A stretch of DNA of 17,158 nucleotides, taken from contig JAHFJQ010000003.1 of assembly GCA_023245755.1 (NCBI GenBank), forward strand, positions 3,017 to 20,174. The letters are read 5' to 3'. Position 1 is the stretch's first letter, and each line of letters begins with the position of its first letter. Origin of the DNA: an archaeon. GTDB lineage: Archaea > Nanobdellota > Nanobdellia > SCGC-AAA011-G17 > GW2011-AR17. Below the pieces are notes generated by a model. It saw only the letters and a list, made by a program, of their open reading frames with translations. It was not told where the DNA came from and searched no databases. The position numbers and the translations under genes were made by a program. Positions 14,984-17,158 of the stretch are shown in pieces.

Positions 14984-15472
14984 AGCTTTTCTCTTACCCA
15001 GTCTTACATTTTTAAGGATAAACTGTGTAGCTTGTTTTAGATTTAATTTCTCTGTATCAATGATAGTGTCCTCCTTCTCAGGACTGAGTTTTGCATGGAT
15101 TTTTCGTAGTTGAACTTCAATAGTCTTTTTCTTTCTTTGCTTTGCTCTTCTAAGAGCTGTAGAAATACTCACAAGAAGATAGAAAGAATAGAAACCATAT
15201 CCCTTGAGTTCCTTAGAAAGATGTTTTTTGAGGAATGTAGGCCCAACTTCTTGAACAATAATATTTTTCTTACTTTTCATAAGTTCTTTTAAAATAAAGA
15301 TTGTAGTTTTATTACTGATTTCCTTAGCAAGGTCTTTTCCAGAGGGTTGAAGCATTTTCTTCATATAAGCGCGGTCTACAAATGCATAAGAAGGGAGGTA
15401 TCTTTGTAAGTTTGTGATAATAGTAGATTTTCCTGAAGCAGTTGGTCCATGAATGTTTATGAGTATTGGCAT
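14981..15472 (-). CDS. P-loop kinase-like protein (AAA_33/zeta-toxin-like)
   Basis: 163 residues. Walker A GPTASGKST (9-17) right after the first strand, as in small P-loop kinases. A Walker-B-like hydrophobic strand follows, KNIIVQEVGP (about 69-78), then a strand with an Arg-rich lid FYLLVSISTALRRAKQRKKK (about 96-115), and the IIDTEKLNLKQATQFIL end (about 137-153), typical of AAA_33, shikimate-kinase-like and zeta-toxin-like proteins. It should phosphorylate a small molecule, nucleotide or RNA end; the substrate cannot be named. It sits directly upstream of the toxin-antitoxin pair on the same strand within the repeat-bounded island. The start is supported by TTTAAAT 27 bases upstream. Confidence 0.75.
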   Translation of the reverse strand: MPILINIHGPTASGKSTIITNLQRYLPSYAFVDRAYMKKMLQPSGKDLAKEISNKTTIFILKELMKSKKNIIVQEVGPTFLKKHLSKELKGYGFYSFYLLVSISTALRRAKQRKKKTIEVQLRKIHAKLSPEKEDTIIDTEKLNLKQATQFILKNVRLGKRKA

Positions 15473-15495
15473 AAATAAACTAAGGAAAAGTAAAG

Positions 15496-15502
15496 ATTTA
15501 AA
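15496..15502 (-). promoter_or_regulatory. TATA element of the kinase-like gene
   Basis: TTTAAAT on the minus strand, centred 27 bases before the ATG at 15472, lying between the tRNA 3' end and the first island gene. Confidence 0.5.
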
Positions 15503-15511
15503 GCTTTCTTT

Positions 15512-15538
15512 AAATATGGTGGGCCAGGAAGGACTCGA
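15512..15538 (-). repeat. tRNA-Val 3' end, proximal copy of the direct repeat
   Basis: The 27 bases shared exactly with 14407-14433; here they belong to the intact tRNA (T loop to CCA plus five downstream bases). Candidate proximal attachment site. Confidence 0.85.
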
Positions 15539-15622
15539 ACCTTCGACATACTCCTTGTAAGGGAGTCATCATCTGTGGGCTCTAAAAGAGACTTTTAGAA
15601 CTAGCCACTAGATCACTGGCCC
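15517..15622 (-). tRNA. tRNA-Val (UAC) with D-loop intron and encoded CCA
   Basis: Minus strand. Acceptor stem GGGCCAG/CTGGCCC (7 pairs), D stem ATC/GAT, anticodon stem ACTCC/GGAGT around loop CTTACAA with anticodon TAC (15557-15559), variable ATGTC, T arm GAAGG-TTCGAGT-CCTTC, discriminator A and encoded CCA (15517-15519). Removing 15573-15602 leaves a 76-nt tRNA including CCA with all conserved positions (T8, A14, G18G19, A21, TTCGA). With the intron kept, the D arm cannot form normally. Its promoter is inside the upstream endonuclease-like gene, whose stop codon overlaps the tRNA 5' end. Confidence 0.95.
15573..15602 (-). other. 30-nt non-canonical tRNA intron with bulge-helix-bulge
   Basis: Intron between nucleotides 20a and 21 of tRNA-Val. 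The splice structure reads: D-stem ATC/GAT outside; central 4-bp helix GTGG (exon) with CCAC (intron); 3-nt bulges CTA and AGA, cut as CT|A and AG|A; and an inner 10-bp hairpin GTTCTAAAAG/CTTTTAGAGC with loop TCT. This is the exact geometry recognised by archaeal tRNA-splicing endonuclease. D-loop introns usually need the heteromeric type of that enzyme, which tolerates non-canonical positions (established for other archaea). Confidence 0.88.
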
Positions 15623-16590
15623 ATAGTCGAAATTAAATTGCAGTCTTTTAAATAGCTTTCTATTTGGAAATTCTTTGGGACTGATCCAGTCTCAGTGAAT
15701 ATTTCATATTTCTTTTGTTGTTTGAAATTAGAGCTTCCTATAACTGTAAAGAAGAGCGAAACATTTTTTGATCCAATAAAATAAATTCTATCTGTTGATT
15801 TCTTAGAGGGTAATTTAAGAATCTCAAAAGCTTTAAAACAGGATTCTTTAAGATCTTTGTGTTTTATAGAGATTTCAATAATAGCCTTTGCACTTTTGTG
15901 AGGATAAATAGTCCCATCTGTATCAAACATTCCTCTCAAAAATGATTCTAGAAGCGGTTTATCCCCAAAATAACTTTGAGGAATAACAAGTTGAGAGTAC
16001 AGTTTTTTACCTAAAGGAAATCCTAAATTTTTAAAGAATAGAGCTAGTTTTTTACTATAAATAACACAGCGTATTTCATTTTGTTCCTGAGAATAATAAA
16101 AGTGGGGCCTAATTCTAAAAAGACTAACTATAAGCTCGGAGAGGTATTTTTTGTAGTATTGTTCATCAAGTATTTTGTGACCACTAATACATATACCAGA
16201 AAGGTTTGAGTATAAACAGCCATCTCCACTCATAATACCCAAGAATTCCGCAAAAGCTTTATCATTAACTTGAGGGAGAAATATTTTGGCTTCTATTTGA
16301 GATTTGATCCCGTTTTTTTGGCCCAAAAATGGATCAAGAATAGAAAAGGTAATATCCTCTTTGTTTAATGAACTTAGTGAGAGGAGTTTTTCAAAAAGAG
16401 AAAAAGGAATACTTCGTCCTTTTATATACCAATTTATTCGAATGGTGTCTTCTGAGACTCCCAATGCTTGAGAAAATTCTTTCCAAGTATATTTATTATT
16501 TTTCTTAACTTCTAAGATTATTTTTTTAAGTTGAGGAAGAGGTATAGAAACTCTTTTTTCAATAAACCTTCCATCTTTTGTTCTTAGCAT
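15613..16590 (-). CDS. Free-standing LAGLIDADG homing endonuclease-like protein
   Basis: 325 residues. The N-terminus resembles helix-turn-helix DNA binding: WKEFSQALGVSEDTIRINWY (about 36-55). Two LAGLIDADG-type helices follow: EFLGIMSGDGC (115-125, acidic D123) and FLRGMFDTDGT (217-227, acidic D225), each followed by the mixed beta/helix repeats of a two-motif (monomeric) endonuclease (for example EIRCVIYSKKLALFFKNLGF and YFIGSKNVSLFFTVIGSSNF). Such proteins cut long DNA targets and spread their own genes; some act as maturases. The last codons ATG-GGC-CAG-TGA run into tRNA-Val: the stop and two codons use the first 10 bases of the tRNA. The start has CTTATAAA 26-27 bases upstream. It is not inside the tRNA intron or an intein; both active-site acids appear present. 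Confidence 0.85.
   Translation of the reverse strand: MLRTKDGRFIEKRVSIPLPQLKKIILEVKKNNKYTWKEFSQALGVSEDTIRINWYIKGRSIPFSLFEKLLSLSSLNKEDITFSILDPFLGQKNGIKSQIEAKIFLPQVNDKAFAEFLGIMSGDGCLYSNLSGICISGHKILDEQYYKKYLSELIVSLFRIRPHFYYSQEQNEIRCVIYSKKLALFFKNLGFPLGKKLYSQLVIPQSYFGDKPLLESFLRGMFDTDGTIYPHKSAKAIIEISIKHKDLKESCFKAFEILKLPSKKSTDRIYFIGSKNVSLFFTVIGSSNFKQQKKYEIFTETGSVPKNFQIESYLKDCNLISTMGQ
15647..15654 (-). promoter_or_regulatory. TATA element of tRNA-Val, inside the endonuclease-like gene
   Basis: TATTTAAA on the minus strand, centred about 28 bases before the tRNA 5' end at 15622. It lies within the last codons of the LAGLIDADG gene, so that coding sequence also carries the tRNA promoter. Confidence 0.55.
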
Positions 16591-16612
16591 AAACCCCTAA
16601 ATAGAAATTTAC

Positions 16613-16620
16613 TTTATAAG
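16613..16620 (-). promoter_or_regulatory. TATA element of the LAGLIDADG gene
   Basis: CTTATAAA on the minus strand, centred 26.5 bases before the ATG at 16590. Its TTATAA core is symmetric, so it could also fire toward the glycosyltransferase gene. Confidence 0.55.
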
Positions 16621-16662
16621 CCTGGCGCACACACATGCCGCTTGTCCAACCGTGAGAAAATC

Positions 16663-16670
16663 TATTTAAA
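16663..16670 (+). promoter_or_regulatory. TATA element of the glycosyltransferase gene
   Basis: TATTTAAA centred 26.5 bases before the ATG at 16693. The AGGAGAG at 16683-16689 is also a possible ribosome site, but would be outside a leaderless message, so it matters only if transcription starts further upstream. Confidence 0.5.
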
Positions 16671-16692
16671 GCCAAAGCCCTTAGGAGAGAGA

Positions 16693-17158
16693 ATGCTCTT
16701 CCTCTGGATAAGTTTCATTGTCCTCTCTGGTATAGCCTGCCTATCCCTATACAATTTCTTCACCGTAAAACGTCTTGTGCCAGCAACGCCCAAACACACT
16801 CCTTTCGTATCCATACTTATTCCTGCACGAAACGAAGAAAAGAATATACAGCATTGTATAGAAAACGTGCTCAAGCAGGATTATCCGCACTATGAAGTGT
16901 TAGTTATGGATGATAACTCGGAAGACACTACTTGGAATATTCTTCACAAATACAAGGATACAAAACTTCATATCTTCAAGGGCAAAGCACTTCCAAAAGG
17001 GTGGACCGGAAAGAACTGGGCCTGCCAACAATTGCAAGAAAAAGCAAAAGGAAATATTTTTTTATTTATTGATGCGGACGTACTTCTCGCACCACAAGCA
17101 CTCTCTTCTGCAATAGCTTTATATGAAAAAGAAAATGTGCAGATGCTTTCCTGTTTTC
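16693..17158 (+). CDS. Family 2 glycosyltransferase, 5' part (runs off right edge)
   Basis: Open from ATG at 16693 to the edge: the first 155 residues. N-terminal membrane helix MLFLWISFIVLSGIACLSLY, then the GT-A fold: PFVSILIPARNEEKNIQHCI (about 35-54), DYPHYEVLVMDDNSEDTT (about 61-78, nucleotide-binding acidic pair), HIFKGKALPKGWTGKNWACQ, and the metal-binding FLFIDADVLL (DxD). The GWTGKNWACQ stretch is typical of the HpnB/carotenoid-glycosyltransferase-like branch, which transfers sugars to lipids at the membrane (family inference). Divergent from the LAGLIDADG gene. Product and sugar are not determinable from this part. Confidence 0.88.
   Translation, partial: MLFLWISFIVLSGIACLSLYNFFTVKRLVPATPKHTPFVSILIPARNEEKNIQHCIENVLKQDYPHYEVLVMDDNSEDTTWNILHKYKDTKLHIFKGKALPKGWTGKNWACQQLQEKAKGNIFLFIDADVLLAPQALSSAIALYEKENVQMLSCF

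Larger units (their letters stand above)
14407..15538 (-). mobile_element. Candidate 1.1-kb island integrated at the tRNA-Val 3' end
   Basis: Bounded by the orphan tRNA-end copy (14407-14433) and the same bases in the intact tRNA (15512-15538), in direct orientation. Inside are three genes on one strand: a P-loop kinase-like gene, a DUF2683-like antitoxin and a RelE-like toxin. Archaeal tyrosine integrases commonly insert at tRNA 3' halves and rebuild the tRNA, leaving a 3' fragment at the far end; this arrangement fits. A poly-T terminator sits beyond the far copy and not beyond the intact tRNA, as expected if the original flank was pushed away. No integrase gene is present, so the element would be a remnant, a satellite or a cargo cassette. 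A simple duplication of the tRNA end is the alternative. Confidence 0.5.

Noticed and set aside
14783..15292. Plus-strand hydrophobic or Phe-rich frames over the island
   Set aside because: They are antisense to the antitoxin and kinase-like genes; the Phe-rich composition is just the complement of Lys/Glu codons.
15573..15602. Homing endonuclease encoded within the tRNA intron
   Set aside because: The intron is 30 nt with no coding capacity; the LAGLIDADG gene is outside it on the 5' side.
15517..15622. Serine/leucine tRNA with a long variable arm, or a split tRNA
   Set aside because: The extra bases form a bulge-helix-bulge in the D loop, not a variable arm. Both halves are contiguous, and removal of 30 nt gives a standard 76-nt tRNA-Val.
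16662..16874. Minus-strand frame of 70 residues
   Set aside because: It is antisense to the start of a convincing family 2 glycosyltransferase on the plus strand, which has no stop in the window.
1..17158. CRISPR array, rRNA or transposase
   Set aside because: No regularly spaced repeats, no rRNA-like stretches and no transposase or integrase motifs were seen.

Overview
The window looks like chromosomal DNA of an AT-rich archaeon, most likely a DPANN-type lineage (Woesearchaeota/Pacearchaeota-like; the lineage is inferred). The signs are: TATA-type elements centred about 26-28 bases before the start codon of most genes (leaderless transcripts), a tRNA gene with a bulge-helix-bulge intron and an encoded CCA, an N-glycosylation-rich surface protein with a PGF-pre-PGF-type domain, and a DUF2683-like/RelE toxin-antitoxin pair of archaeal type.

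Layout. Positions 1-5042 (minus) hold most of one giant surface protein of at least 1680 residues: N-terminal membrane segment, three LamG-like jelly-roll domains, beta-sandwich linkers, a proline-rich hinge, a PGF-pre-PGF-like domain, a second membrane segment and a cytosolic helical-repeat tail. It runs off the left edge. Divergent from it, 5160-7335 carries a CBS-pair protein with a zinc-ribbon tail, two tandem paralogous proteins of unknown function and a GNAT-like protein. Positions 7414-9431 carry a DEAD-box RNA helicase with a Gly/Arg-rich tail and an orphan gene. Next come a RimI-like acetyltransferase, a radical SAM protein with a CX4CX2C cluster motif, and a 45-residue DUF3096-like membrane microprotein with the clearest Shine-Dalgarno site in the window. 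Positions 11552-13768 contain a single-pass membrane protein (minus), a divergent PP2C-type phosphatase and an orphan; another orphan follows at 13817-14404.

The most interesting part is 14407-16590, centred on tRNA-Val(UAC) (minus, 15517-15622). This tRNA has a 30-nt intron in its D loop, with a textbook bulge-helix-bulge. Its 3' end is duplicated as an exact 27-bp direct repeat about 1.1 kb downstream. The two copies enclose a P-loop kinase-like gene and a DUF2683/RelE-type toxin-antitoxin pair, as expected for DNA integrated at a tRNA 3' end, though no integrase is present. On the 5' side, a free-standing LAGLIDADG endonuclease-like gene ends inside the tRNA, its last codons forming the start of the acceptor stem, and the tRNA promoter lies inside its coding sequence. 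One tRNA gene is thus flanked by two selfish-looking modules and interrupted by a third. A partial family-2 glycosyltransferase (16693 to the right edge) diverges from the endonuclease gene.

There is no stretch over 300 bases without a gene.
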